Shown: positions 1 through 5,266, numbered from the stretch's first letter. The stretch: 5,545 bases of DNA from Candidatus Microgenomates bacterium (GCA_022866885.1 JALHWS010000082.1:1-5545), one strand, 5' to 3'. Numbers and translations: made by a program. The notes: generated by a model from the sequence alone, not told the origin.

Positions 1-2
1 AA

Positions 3-221
3 ATTATTGAGATGGAAAAAGATAAAGAAGATACGGATAAATATGGAAGATCTCTCCGTTATATCTACCTTGATGACATATTTATAAACGATTTTCTTCT
101 CCGTCAAGGTTACGCTCGCGTGATGACTATTCCTCCCGACATCAAATATTCCCAAGAATTTCAGGAGGCGGAAAAAGAGGCCAAAGACGGTAAAAGAGGC
201 CTGTGGGGAAAATGTCCGTAG
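3..221 (+). CDS. Staphylococcal nuclease-like (SNase/thermonuclease) protein, C-terminal part only
   Basis: This is the 3' end of a gene that begins before the window. The frame is open from the first bases, so the ATG at 12 is probably an internal methionine. The readable part has the SNase signature TDKYGRSLRYIYLDD, then NDFLLRQGYARV, and ends in the helix AEKEAKDGKRGLWGK. The arginine of YGR corresponds to catalytic Arg87 of Staphylococcus aureus nuclease. The other two catalytic residues (Arg35 and Glu43 there) would lie upstream and cannot be checked. Family members are Ca2+-dependent phosphodiesterases that cut DNA and RNA, usually outside the cytoplasm; a signal peptide would also be out of view. 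The C-terminus is at the normal family position, so nothing is lost at this end. The stop is TAG at 219-221. Family assignment is secure; physiological role is inferred. Confidence 0.88.
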   Translation: MIEMEKDKEDTDKYGRSLRYIYLDDIFINDFLLRQGYARVMTIPPDIKYSQEFQEAEKEAKDGKRGLWGKCP

Positions 222-227
222 TAATTA

Positions 228-257
228 TTGACATCCCGAGAGCAACCCCCATACAAT
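228..257 (+). promoter_or_regulatory. Sigma-70-like promoter for the SGNH hydrolase gene
   Basis: A perfect -35 box TTGACA (228-233) is followed by an 18-nt spacer and TACAAT (252-257, five of six matches to TATAAT). It lies just after the nuclease stop codon. Transcription would start near 264, so the first in-frame start in the transcript is the ATG at 293, giving a leader of about 29 nt. This argues against the GTG at 203 and the ATG at 212 as starts of the next gene. It is predicted from sequence only. Confidence 0.55.
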
Positions 258-292
258 GGATTTATAGTTCGATTTCACTCACTATAACTAAG

Positions 293-934
293 ATGACAAA
301 ATATATCCGTCTGTTTATTGTTTGCTTTACCTTGTTCTTCCCGGTTGTCTTTTTCGGCAAGGTTCTTGAAGCTAAATATCATTTGCTCCCGGTTGTTGGG
401 CAGCCGGCTGATATCGACCAAACATCCTCGCCTACTTTTGGCCGGATACTTGGGCAGACGACTGAAGGCGAAAAACCAAGTACAGAAAATGCGGAACAGA
501 AGACACAAGAATTATTAGCCAGACTGGATGAAATGACCGGTGACTCGCAACAGCGGTTGGCTGAGTTAAATATCACGCCAAAGACGGAGATGGTAGATAA
601 TATTTATGCCCTGGCCACCACACCGGCACCTACCTATCATCCGAAAATCCAGAAACTCTTAGCAGATGAAGCAATAAGTCAAATAACAGATAACAGTGAA
701 TCTGAAGTTTCTAACCTTCAACCTACAACTTACAATCCGCCAACCCAAGTAGATGTACAATTAAATTCTAATATCGGCGTCATGGACGAAAATCCGGAAA
801 AAACATCGTATACAATCGCTTTGCTGGGAGACTCCATGGTAGAAACTATGGGTAAAGACCTTCCTCACTTGCAAAATTTATTGGAAAAAGCTTTTCCCAA
901 ATATTCATTCTTACTCCTCAATTACGGACAGTGA
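293..934 (+). CDS. SGNH/GDSL-type hydrolase, membrane-anchored, N-terminal part ending at a premature in-frame TGA
   Basis: This is the first 213 codons of what should be a 387-residue protein ending at 1456. The start at 293 is chosen because the promoter at 228-257 lies downstream of the earlier GTG and ATG, and because it puts a hydrophobic segment (about residues 5-23, IRLFIVCFTLFFPVVFFG) at the N-terminus as a signal anchor. A low-complexity Pro/Thr/Gln-rich linker follows to about residue 172, then the hydrolase domain opens with IALLGDSM. Ser181 of GDS is the predicted nucleophile (codon 833-835). The chain stops right after LLLNYGQ, inside SGNH block II. The same frame continues without a shift as ATDLDSGLYRLTN, so only one codon breaks the gene. 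Family members are esterases, lipases or acyl/acetyl-transfer enzymes acting on cell-surface glycans or lipids; the substrate here is unknown. As read, this fragment lacks blocks III and V and could not be active. Confidence 0.75.
   Translation: MTKYIRLFIVCFTLFFPVVFFGKVLEAKYHLLPVVGQPADIDQTSSPTFGRILGQTTEGEKPSTENAEQKTQELLARLDEMTGDSQQRLAELNITPKTEMVDNIYALATTPAPTYHPKIQKLLADEAISQITDNSESEVSNLQPTTYNPPTQVDVQLNSNIGVMDENPEKTSYTIALLGDSMVETMGKDLPHLQNLLEKAFPKYSFLLLNYGQ
932..934 (+). other. In-frame TGA at the block II glycine position of the SGNH hydrolase
   Basis: The codon sits between NYGQ and ATDL, where SGNH proteins carry the conserved glycine of block II that helps form the oxyanion hole. GGA to TGA is a single base change. 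The frame is intact on both sides for hundreds of bases. Other genes here end at TGA in ordinary positions (1454-1456, 2242-2244 and the antitoxin), and the 684-codon gene has many GGN glycines but no TGA, so a genome-wide TGA=Gly code is unlikely. Confidence 0.8.
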
Positions 935-964
935 GCCACCGACCTGGACAGCGGCTTATACCGG

Positions 965-1456
965 TTGACCAATTCGACCAGATACCTTGATAAGGAATTC
1001 CCGGCGCTTCTTTCCTACAAACCGGATATCCTGGTTGTCGAATCTTTCGCCTATAACCACTGGTCAGGCGAAATCTTTAACTTTGACCGGCAGTGGCTAA
1101 CAATTGCCAGTATTATCGATACTATAAAAAAAGACTCACTGGAAACTAAAATTATTTTAGGCGCGGCAATCGCCCCCAACGGCCAAGTATTTGGCGACGG
1201 CAAGCTTAATTGGCCGCAGGACCTCAAATGGAACGCGGCTACCATCACCAAAGCTTATCTGCAAAATCTAGTCAATTTTGCCACCAGTGAACACTATCCG
1301 CTGGCTGACGCTTTTCATCCGTCACTCGACTCTGCCGGCAACGGCTTGGAACGCTATATCGACCAATCAGACCACTTGCACCCGTCGAACGAAGGAAAAT
1401 TACTTTTTTCACAGAAAATCGTGGAAGCGATTGTTAAAAATGAATTAATAAAATGA
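965..1456 (+). CDS. SGNH/GDSL-type hydrolase, C-terminal part after the in-frame TGA
   Basis: This is the same frame as the N-terminal part and belongs to the same protein. Coding similarity resumes directly after the TGA at 935; the coordinate 965 is only the first possible start (TTG) and shows no SD site, so independent translation is doubtful. It contains the block III-like stretch VVESFAYN, with Asn31 of this fragment as a candidate oxyanion residue. Near the end, SDHLHPSNEG is the block V D-x-x-H motif (Asp136 and His139 here, 360 and 363 in the full frame) that completes a Ser-Asp-His triad with the GDS serine. Conserved catalytic residues on both sides of the stop suggest a recent mutation, a sequencing error or readthrough, not an old decaying gene. 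The stop TGA (1454-1456) overlaps the next ATG as ATGA, pointing to translational coupling with the zinc-ribbon gene. Confidence 0.7.
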   Translation: MTNSTRYLDKEFPALLSYKPDILVVESFAYNHWSGEIFNFDRQWLTIASIIDTIKKDSLETKIILGAAIAPNGQVFGDGKLNWPQDLKWNAATITKAYLQNLVNFATSEHYPLADAFHPSLDSAGNGLERYIDQSDHLHPSNEGKLLFSQKIVEAIVKNELIK

Positions 1457-2244
1457 TTTGTCCTTCTTGCGGCTATTTATTACAAAAACTGTCAGTGACC
1501 ACCAACAGTGGCGGCAAACCTGCCTGCGCAGGCAGGTTTGACATCGATCACTGCGGACGGTGCGGCGGCACCTGGTTCAATCCGTACGAGATAAACCGGA
1601 TACCCTATCATGAGGTTGTCAATTTAGCTAAGCTGACCGTGCTTCCCAAGCATCAATTGCATACAACAAATACTCACCTTTGTCCACGTTGTAGGATAGA
1701 ATTATCCAATTATCACGGGGAAAGCATCCCTGCCCGGGTTACCATTTTGCGATGCAATAAATGCCATGGCGTCTGGGCCACCCAAAAAGCCCTTGAAGCT
1801 TTCAAAGACAAACAGGAGGATACGATCAAGGAGTACAAAATGAGTAAAGTCGCTTTTCCCGCCCTTTCGGTAGTCTTTGTCCCGGCCCTTTTCCTCGCCC
1901 TTTTGTTTTTCGCCACCTTCGTCACCACTCTCACCTTGCAGCAGTCCCAGGAACAGCGGATACAGGCGACTCAGATGATGACGAATTTACAGGTGAAACC
2001 TATTTCTCCCTCAATCGTCAGCGTCACTTTCCAAACCAAATCACCGGTTATATCAATAATTTCCTACGGCAAATCAACTCTCCAGATGAAGGAGAAATAT
2101 ATTTCGGCAACGCTTTCTTCCTCCCATCAGTTATTATTAACCGACCTGGAACCAAACACCGTTTATCTATATAAGATTACTCTGAAGGATTTAGCCGGAA
2201 AAACTTTCACTTCCAAACTAGGCTCATTCATAACTACTTTTTGA
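1453..2244 (+). CDS. Two-zinc-ribbon (zf-TFIIB-like) membrane protein with a fibronectin-III-like C-terminal domain
   Basis: Three parts are visible in the 263 residues. First, two zinc ribbons: Cys3/Cys6 with Cys34/Cys37 (CGRCGGTWF) and Cys77/Cys80 with Cys101/Cys104 (CNKCHGVWA); the C-x-x-C-G-G-x-W form is typical of zf-TFIIB domains. Second, one strong membrane helix at about 135-160. Third, a beta-rich tail from about 181 with LLLTDLEPNTVYLYKITLKDLAGKT, which reads like the end of a fibronectin type III domain. The likely topology is zinc ribbons in the cytoplasm and the FN3-like domain outside. The ATG overlaps the hydrolase stop (ATGA) with no SD, so it is probably co-translated with that gene and may act with it at the envelope. 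The linker of the first ribbon (27 residues between the Cys pairs, against 20 in the second) carries an eight-codon palindrome at 1516-1539. The gene ends in tandem stops TGA TAA. Function is unknown; architecture is confident. Confidence 0.8.
   Translation: MICPSCGYLLQKLSVTTNSGGKPACAGRFDIDHCGRCGGTWFNPYEINRIPYHEVVNLAKLTVLPKHQLHTTNTHLCPRCRIELSNYHGESIPARVTILRCNKCHGVWATQKALEAFKDKQEDTIKEYKMSKVAFPALSVVFVPALFLALLFFATFVTTLTLQQSQEQRIQATQMMTNLQVKPISPSIVSVTFQTKSPVISIISYGKSTLQMKEKYISATLSSSHQLLLTDLEPNTVYLYKITLKDLAGKTFTSKLGSFITTF
1515..1540. repeat. Perfect 26-bp palindrome inside the zinc-ribbon gene
   Basis: The core is AAACCTGCCTGC followed directly by its reverse complement (1516-1539), extended by one C-G pair on each side. 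It has no loop, so it can form a cruciform or a tight RNA hairpin. The 24-bp core is exactly eight codons in phase (K22 to F29 of the protein). No second copy was seen in this window. It resembles the short dispersed palindromic elements found in many bacterial genomes; whether it is repeated in this genome cannot be seen here. Confidence 0.85.
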
Positions 2245-2274
2245 TAAATATCCTGCAAGATTACAGATTAAAAG

Positions 2275-2303
2275 ATGACAAGATAGGCAACTCATAATAT
2301 AAT
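2275..2303 (+). promoter_or_regulatory. Strong sigma-70-like promoter, nearly leaderless, for the 684-residue protein gene
   Basis: ATGACA (2275-2280, five of six to TTGACA), a 17-nt spacer and a perfect TATAAT (2298-2303) lie in the 70-bp gap after the zinc-ribbon gene. Transcription is expected about 7 nt after the -10 box, near 2310, only about 5 nt before the ATG at 2315. There is no room for an SD site, so the mRNA would be close to leaderless. It also marks the large gene as a separate transcription unit. Confidence 0.6.
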
Positions 2304-2314
2304 TCTATCCTGAA

Positions 2315-4369
2315 ATGACTGGATGTGAATTAGTTTCTCTTTACAATCCGCAAGATGTAATCAAGGTAAGTAACTATCAGGATTATCCGCCTGCTCTCGA
2401 GAAACCCAATGCGATGCTCAGGGAAAAAGCCGCTACTCTTTGCGATACCTATACCAGTCTCCTAAATTTAGCTCGGAGTCTTGACGCAACGGATCCTTCT
2501 AAACCATCAGGTACTGGTTTATCCCAAATGTATGATGTTTTGGAAACCGGATTAGGTACCAGAAAAGCAAACGCGATTGTATTATGGACCGGCCTTGACC
2601 CGAATAATAAAGGAAGACATGTCCGCCAGAAAGTTATCAGAGAACAGACTGGCTTTATCATGGGAGAAGCATACCTGTCTACCGGTCTTGCTCTGCTTCG
2701 CGAAATTTTTCCCCGGCATTTCTCACATAACCCCCGTGTTGATGCTTTAATGGAAAAAACTTATGAATACGGTAATATGAAACGGAAAACCACTGCCAAA
2801 GAATATGTAGTCGAGCCGGTAAAATATACTAGAAATAGGCTGGAACTAATCAGGGCAGACAGAAACGAGAGAATTCTGGCACAAATTGAGAATTTATACG
2901 GCGGTCTTTATTATGACTACTTCTGCCGTTATTACCGAGTTGGTAATTATAAAGAATCAGAGTCTGTAGGTGTAGGCGGTATGGGCTTCAAAGATATTGC
3001 TTATGTTGCTTATGTCGAATATATCCACGCTGTAGAATCCTTTTTATTGGAAAGTACTAACAGACGTTATGATTTTGACTATGAAACGGAAAGAGCCACT
3101 TTACAGGATTGGCCGCGGTTTTCCCTTTCTGCAAGATTGAGACTTGAAGACGCTTACAATAGAAAAAGGTTTCGGGAAAGATTTGCGCAACTTTCCGAAA
3201 ATGGTTCTTTATCTCCGGAACAAAGGGACTTGGCCGCAATTTGGTTGGGATTATCGGCTTCGACACATAAAATAACTCGAGGTCCAAGAGAAGTTGTATA
3301 TATATCTGATCGTACATTGGATACTGCTGCTGCAGAAGAATTCAATCAGCGTTACCCGGGAGCAAATCTCACGCGCGGTGATGTCTACGCCATCAGAACA
3401 ATGATCCTGGGTGATGCACCGGAATTTGAAAACAAACTGCAACAATATTCTGTTAAAAGAAAAATTCAAAGAATCATGCAGGATCCCAAGGCTAGACTTG
3501 CGGTAGCTCAGAGGCTAAATAAGACGGTCAGAAAAATACTAGACGACTATCATTGTCATTATGATACTATCAGACAAATTGCCTTTGAACTGGGATATCC
3601 TAATGAATATACCGGACAATTAAGGATCGCTTTTGAGAGAATGATAGGAAATGAACTGAAGCCGGGCAAGAAACAGCCGGCGGTGTCTGAAGACTTTCAT
3701 AGAGTTTTTTGGCCGGATAATAGAGTTGATTTTCCGGAAGGTTTAGGAAGAGCAATAGAATATTTCGCGGAGCCTGCCAATGGAATGACTATAAAAAGTG
3801 CAGCCGCCAGTACGCAGGATTTTGGTCTTTCTTTACCATTAGACAGAAACCAATTCAGCGCTTTGCTCCGTTTCATAGCCGGTGACTTACCGGAAAGGAT
3901 TGAATATCGGGAGCTCGAACACATGAAAAGATGCTTCTATTGGCTAAGATATAAGTCTGCAATAAATCCTGATCTTGGATTCTTGCCGGATATAAGGGAT
4001 TATCTGCCTTTGGATGAAGCAGATTTAGTTTTTTTTGAAAACAGCGTGGTCTGGACACAAGGCGCAACAGATGCAAATCTGCCTGAATTTGCCGAAACAA
4101 AAGATGGTAAACCGAATATTTATCAGTATCTACAAGCGCTTACCTACAATGAACTGGCGAAAAAATTTGGCCAGAAGAGCATAGATGTTTTCAAAAAGCT
4201 TAATAAAGTCATGCACCACCTTGAAGTTTTTTTCGGACCTATACCTGAAGCGGTTATGACTCAAATGAAACAAATGTGTTCGACTGATGTCCAAATACAA
4301 TACCCACCATTAACACGTATTTCAGGAGATGTTATAGCTTATGTTATCTTTCAAAACTCTGATGATTAA
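2315..4369 (+). CDS. Large soluble protein of unknown function (684 residues) with helix-turn-helix-like stretches
   Basis: I do not recognise this protein. The ATG at 2315 is the only sensible start: an in-frame TAA lies at 2300-2302 and a strong promoter ends at 2303. It has no signal peptide, membrane helix or zinc motif, and is rich in charged and aromatic residues, with several tyrosine-dense patches (for example LYYDYFCRYYRVG at about 198-210). It looks mainly helical. Some segments read like helix-turn-helix units: about 416-447 (IRQIAFELGYPN, then LRIAFERMIG), which loosely resembles the second HTH of AraC proteins, and about 609-633 (LTYNELAKKFGQKSIDVF). Another basic helical stretch is at 82-130. 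Such a pattern would suit a DNA- or RNA-binding or regulatory protein, but this is weak inference. It stands alone behind its own promoter and ends in TAA one base before the toxin stop on the other strand. Coding confidence is high; function is unknown. Confidence 0.85.
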   Translation: MTGCELVSLYNPQDVIKVSNYQDYPPALEKPNAMLREKAATLCDTYTSLLNLARSLDATDPSKPSGTGLSQMYDVLETGLGTRKANAIVLWTGLDPNNKGRHVRQKVIREQTGFIMGEAYLSTGLALLREIFPRHFSHNPRVDALMEKTYEYGNMKRKTTAKEYVVEPVKYTRNRLELIRADRNERILAQIENLYGGLYYDYFCRYYRVGNYKESESVGVGGMGFKDIAYVAYVEYIHAVESFLLESTNRRYDFDYETERATLQDWPRFSLSARLRLEDAYNRKRFRERFAQLSENGSLSPEQRDLAAIWLGLSASTHKITRGPREVVYISDRTLDTAAAEEFNQRYPGANLTRGDVYAIRTMILGDAPEFENKLQQYSVKRKIQRIMQDPKARLAVAQRLNKTVRKILDDYHCHYDTIRQIAFELGYPNEYTGQLRIAFERMIGNELKPGKKQPAVSEDFHRVFWPDNRVDFPEGLGRAIEYFAEPANGMTIKSAAASTQDFGLSLPLDRNQFSALLRFIAGDLPERIEYRELEHMKRCFYWLRYKSAINPDLGFLPDIRDYLPLDEADLVFFENSVVWTQGATDANLPEFAETKDGKPNIYQYLQALTYNELAKKFGQKSIDVFKKLNKVMHHLEVFFGPIPEAVMTQMKQMCSTDVQIQYPPLTRISGDVIAYVIFQNSDD

Positions 4370-4370
4370 A

Positions 4371-4742
4371 TTAGGCTTGAAGGTTCTTCAGGATTTGGAC
4401 TTTCCCGAAAAAACGGCTGGTTAGGAGGCTTTTATCACTGGTCAGGAAATAATCACATTCGGAGACGGCTGCCGAATGGAGTTGAAGATTATCTTCAAAA
4501 TCTATCGTCGGCCCTTCCAAAGAGTTTATCGTAATCTTTTCATCAATGGGAATAACGGTAAAATAATCTAACAATTTTTCTAATTTACCATTTGGGATCT
4601 TCAGTTTGTAAAGATAAACATAAATATGGATGGATAAAGGAGAAAGATACAAAGAGTGAGATCGAAACTGCTCAATTTCTATCGTTTTTCTTTGTTCAAT
4701 GATGTCAATAAAATAATTAGTATCAAGGAAGATTTTGGCCAT
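4371..4742 (-). CDS. PIN-domain (VapC-like) ribonuclease toxin
   Basis: The 123-residue length is normal for a VapC-type toxin. The fold's first motif is clear at the start, KIFLDTNYFID with Asp7. The C-terminal acidic motifs are DFEDNLQLHSA (Asp84) and CDYFLTSDKSLL (Asp97, Asp103). PIN toxins use three or four acidic residues to bind Mg2+ or Mn2+ and cut RNA, often tRNA or rRNA. The second acidic residue, usually a Glu near position 40, is missing: the stretch SPLSIHIYVYLYK has none, with Tyr43 in that area, so activity may be altered or the metal site may be built differently. The start overlaps the antitoxin end by 20 bp, so the two are co-translated from one mRNA. The gene ends in TAA one base from the stop of the convergent large gene, leaving no space for a terminator between them. 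Confidence 0.85.
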   Translation of the reverse strand: MAKIFLDTNYFIDIIEQRKTIEIEQFRSHSLYLSPLSIHIYVYLYKLKIPNGKLEKLLDYFTVIPIDEKITINSLEGPTIDFEDNLQLHSAAVSECDYFLTSDKSLLTSRFFGKVQILKNLQA

Positions 4743-4998
4743 GTCTTTTTTTCAGATAATCGCGGTACAACTGTCTGCGTTTATCATAAGATATCGGTTT
4801 CGCCGGTTGCAGGGAAAGAACGGCTTTCCTAAATTCTGTTAGATTCTCAATCACTTTTGATTTTGCAGTCATCGGCCTGATCAAACCAATAATTTTTGAC
4901 CGGTAAACCAAAGATAGATTCTCGCCGGCCATGAGACTGGCGACTAACTTCGAAGATTGTTCACGCAATTCCGTTGTGGTAATAAACTGGTTATTCAT
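4723..4998 (-). CDS. Phd/YefM-family antitoxin
   Basis: This 91-residue protein has the Phd/YefM layout. The N-terminal DNA-binding and dimerisation part is FITTTELREQSSKLVASL, followed by a strand pair with SLVYRSKIIGLIRP (about 29-42). The C-terminal part is basic, flexible or helical (about 53-91, rich in K, R and Y) and would wrap the toxin. It would neutralise the PIN toxin encoded directly downstream and, as in related systems, bind its own operator. Pairing a Phd/YefM-type antitoxin with a PIN toxin is a common combination. The ATG at 4998 is preferred because the promoter at 5011-5039 ends just before it, predicting a leader of only about 6 nt with no SD site. The stop TGA is followed two codons later by TAA. 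The identification rests on pattern and context; the toxin partner makes it firm. Confidence 0.85.
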   Translation of the reverse strand: MNNQFITTTELREQSSKLVASLMAGENLSLVYRSKIIGLIRPMTAKSKVIENLTEFRKAVLSLQPAKPISYDKRRQLYRDYLKKRHGQNLP

Positions 4999-5000
4999 AC

Positions 5001-5031
5001 TGTATACTTAAGTATACATTTAACAGTATAC
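5001..5031. promoter_or_regulatory. Candidate operator: 18-bp palindrome plus a third GTATAC box
   Basis: TGTATACTTAAGTATACA (5001-5018) is a perfect palindrome made of two GTATAC boxes 10 bp apart centre to centre, one helical turn. A third GTATAC lies at 5026-5031. The boxes cover the -10 box, the spacer and the expected start of transcription of the toxin-antitoxin operon. Phd/YefM antitoxins bind short palindromes over their own promoters, so repression by the antitoxin or the toxin-antitoxin complex is the natural reading. Confidence 0.7.
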
Positions 5032-5039
5032 TCTGTCAA
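5011..5039 (-). promoter_or_regulatory. Near-consensus sigma-70-like promoter of the toxin-antitoxin operon
   Basis: On the - strand, a perfect TTGACA (5039-5034), a 17-nt spacer and TATACT (5016-5011) are seen. The expected start is near 5004, about 6 nt from the antitoxin ATG (4998-4996), so this mRNA too is nearly leaderless. The promoter is embedded in the GTATAC boxes. Confidence 0.75.
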
Positions 5040-5089
5040 GATCCCTATACGAAAATCCCACTGATAACATCTCTAGATATTTTTCCCAT

Positions 5090-5182
5090 AAAAAAACCAC
5101 GCTATGACTAAAAAATTGAAACAGACCTCCTTGGAAAGGAGTAAGGCCCCGAAAGGGCTGTCTGTAGTCAGAGCGTGGGTTT
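5090..5182 (-). other. Branched multi-stem RNA-like element ending in a T-tract (candidate structured 3' end/terminator or ncRNA)
   Basis: Coordinates are given on the + strand. The outer stem CCACGCT-a-TGACT (5097-5109) pairs with AGTCA-g-AGCGTGG (5166-5178): 12 pairs with one A/G mismatch. Inside, ACAGAC (5121-5126) pairs with GTCTGT (5160-5165). That helix encloses two hairpins: CTCCTT/AAGGAG with loop GGA (5127-5141) and GCCC/GGGC (5146-5158), the latter alternatively a CCC-GAAA-GGG tetraloop. The result is a three-way junction on a long stem. On the - strand the outer stem is followed at once by seven T (5096-5090), as in an intrinsic terminator, so it probably closes the transcript of the right-edge gene. 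No convincing + strand promoter was seen for an RNA read the other way. No known RNA family was recognised. Confidence 0.55.
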
Positions 5183-5200
5183 CCCCAAAAAAAAGGGGAA
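5181..5200. repeat. Short inverted repeat TTCCCC-A8-GGGGAA
   Basis: Two perfect 6-nt arms flank a loop of eight A (eight T on the - strand). It lies between the 17-codon reading frame and the branched element. The homopolymer is in the loop, not after the stem, so it is not a standard terminator in either direction, though on the - strand the T8 follows the hairpin at 5210-5240 after about 15 nt. Confidence 0.6.
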
Positions 5201-5202
5201 GA

Positions 5203-5256
5203 TTAATGCAAATCCCGGAGAGCGAGTTTCTCCTGGATTTTAGGACGCGGATCCAT
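5203..5256 (-). CDS. Possible 17-residue peptide with a perfect SD site
   Basis: On the - strand, AGGAGG (5266-5261) is followed after 4 nt by ATG (5256-5254) and 17 codons to TAA: MDPRPKIQEKLALRDLH. The SD directly follows the TAA of the right-edge gene, so reinitiation or coupling is possible. The end of that gene and the new start codon can also pair (TCCAT/ATGGA, 5252-5273), placing the SD in the loop. Most of the reading frame lies inside an imperfect hairpin (5210-5240). Nothing in the peptide suggests a function. It may be a real small protein, a regulatory leader, or chance; the SD is the best argument, since no other gene here shows such a site. Confidence 0.3.
   Translation of the reverse strand: MDPRPKIQEKLALRDLH
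5210..5240. repeat. Imperfect hairpin within the small reading frame
   Basis: AAATCC (5210-5215) and GGAGA (5217-5221) pair with TCTCC (5229-5233) and GGATTT (5235-5240), with one mismatch (5216/5234) and a 7-nt loop. The design, a stem with a single central mismatch, resembles the outer stem of the branched element next to it. Confidence 0.6.
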
Positions 5257-5266
5257 TTGGCCTCCT

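Noticed and set aside
203..292. Upstream GTG (203) or ATG (212) as start of the SGNH gene
   Set aside because: Both overlap the nuclease end and lie before a good promoter (228-257). The ATG at 293 puts the hydrophobic anchor at the N-terminus, as expected.
932..934. Genome-wide recoding of TGA to glycine (genetic code 25)
   Set aside because: The 684-codon gene uses only GGN for glycine with no TGA, and TGA ends several genes at normal positions. Two of those are backed up closely by TAA, but the hydrolase end at 1454-1456 is not, since reading through there would run deep into the next gene out of frame.
932..975. Selenocysteine at the TGA
   Set aside because: The family has glycine here, not cysteine, and no clear SECIS-like hairpin follows; only very short pairings were found downstream.
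5001..5031. CRISPR or tandem-repeat array from the repeated GTATAC boxes
   Set aside because: The boxes are 6 bp, unevenly spaced and coincide with promoter elements; an operator explains them better.
5045..5089. 14-codon - strand frame starting just after the T-tract (MGKISRDVISGIFV)
   Set aside because: No SD at a usable distance, it lies after a probable terminator, and its length is within chance.
5090..5182. Integron attC site
   Set aside because: The outer arms lack the RYYYAAC/GTTRRRY ends, and there is no integrase or cassette array in view.
5181..5200. TTCCCC-A8-GGGGAA as an intrinsic terminator
   Set aside because: The homopolymer is in the loop and no T-tract follows the stem on either strand.
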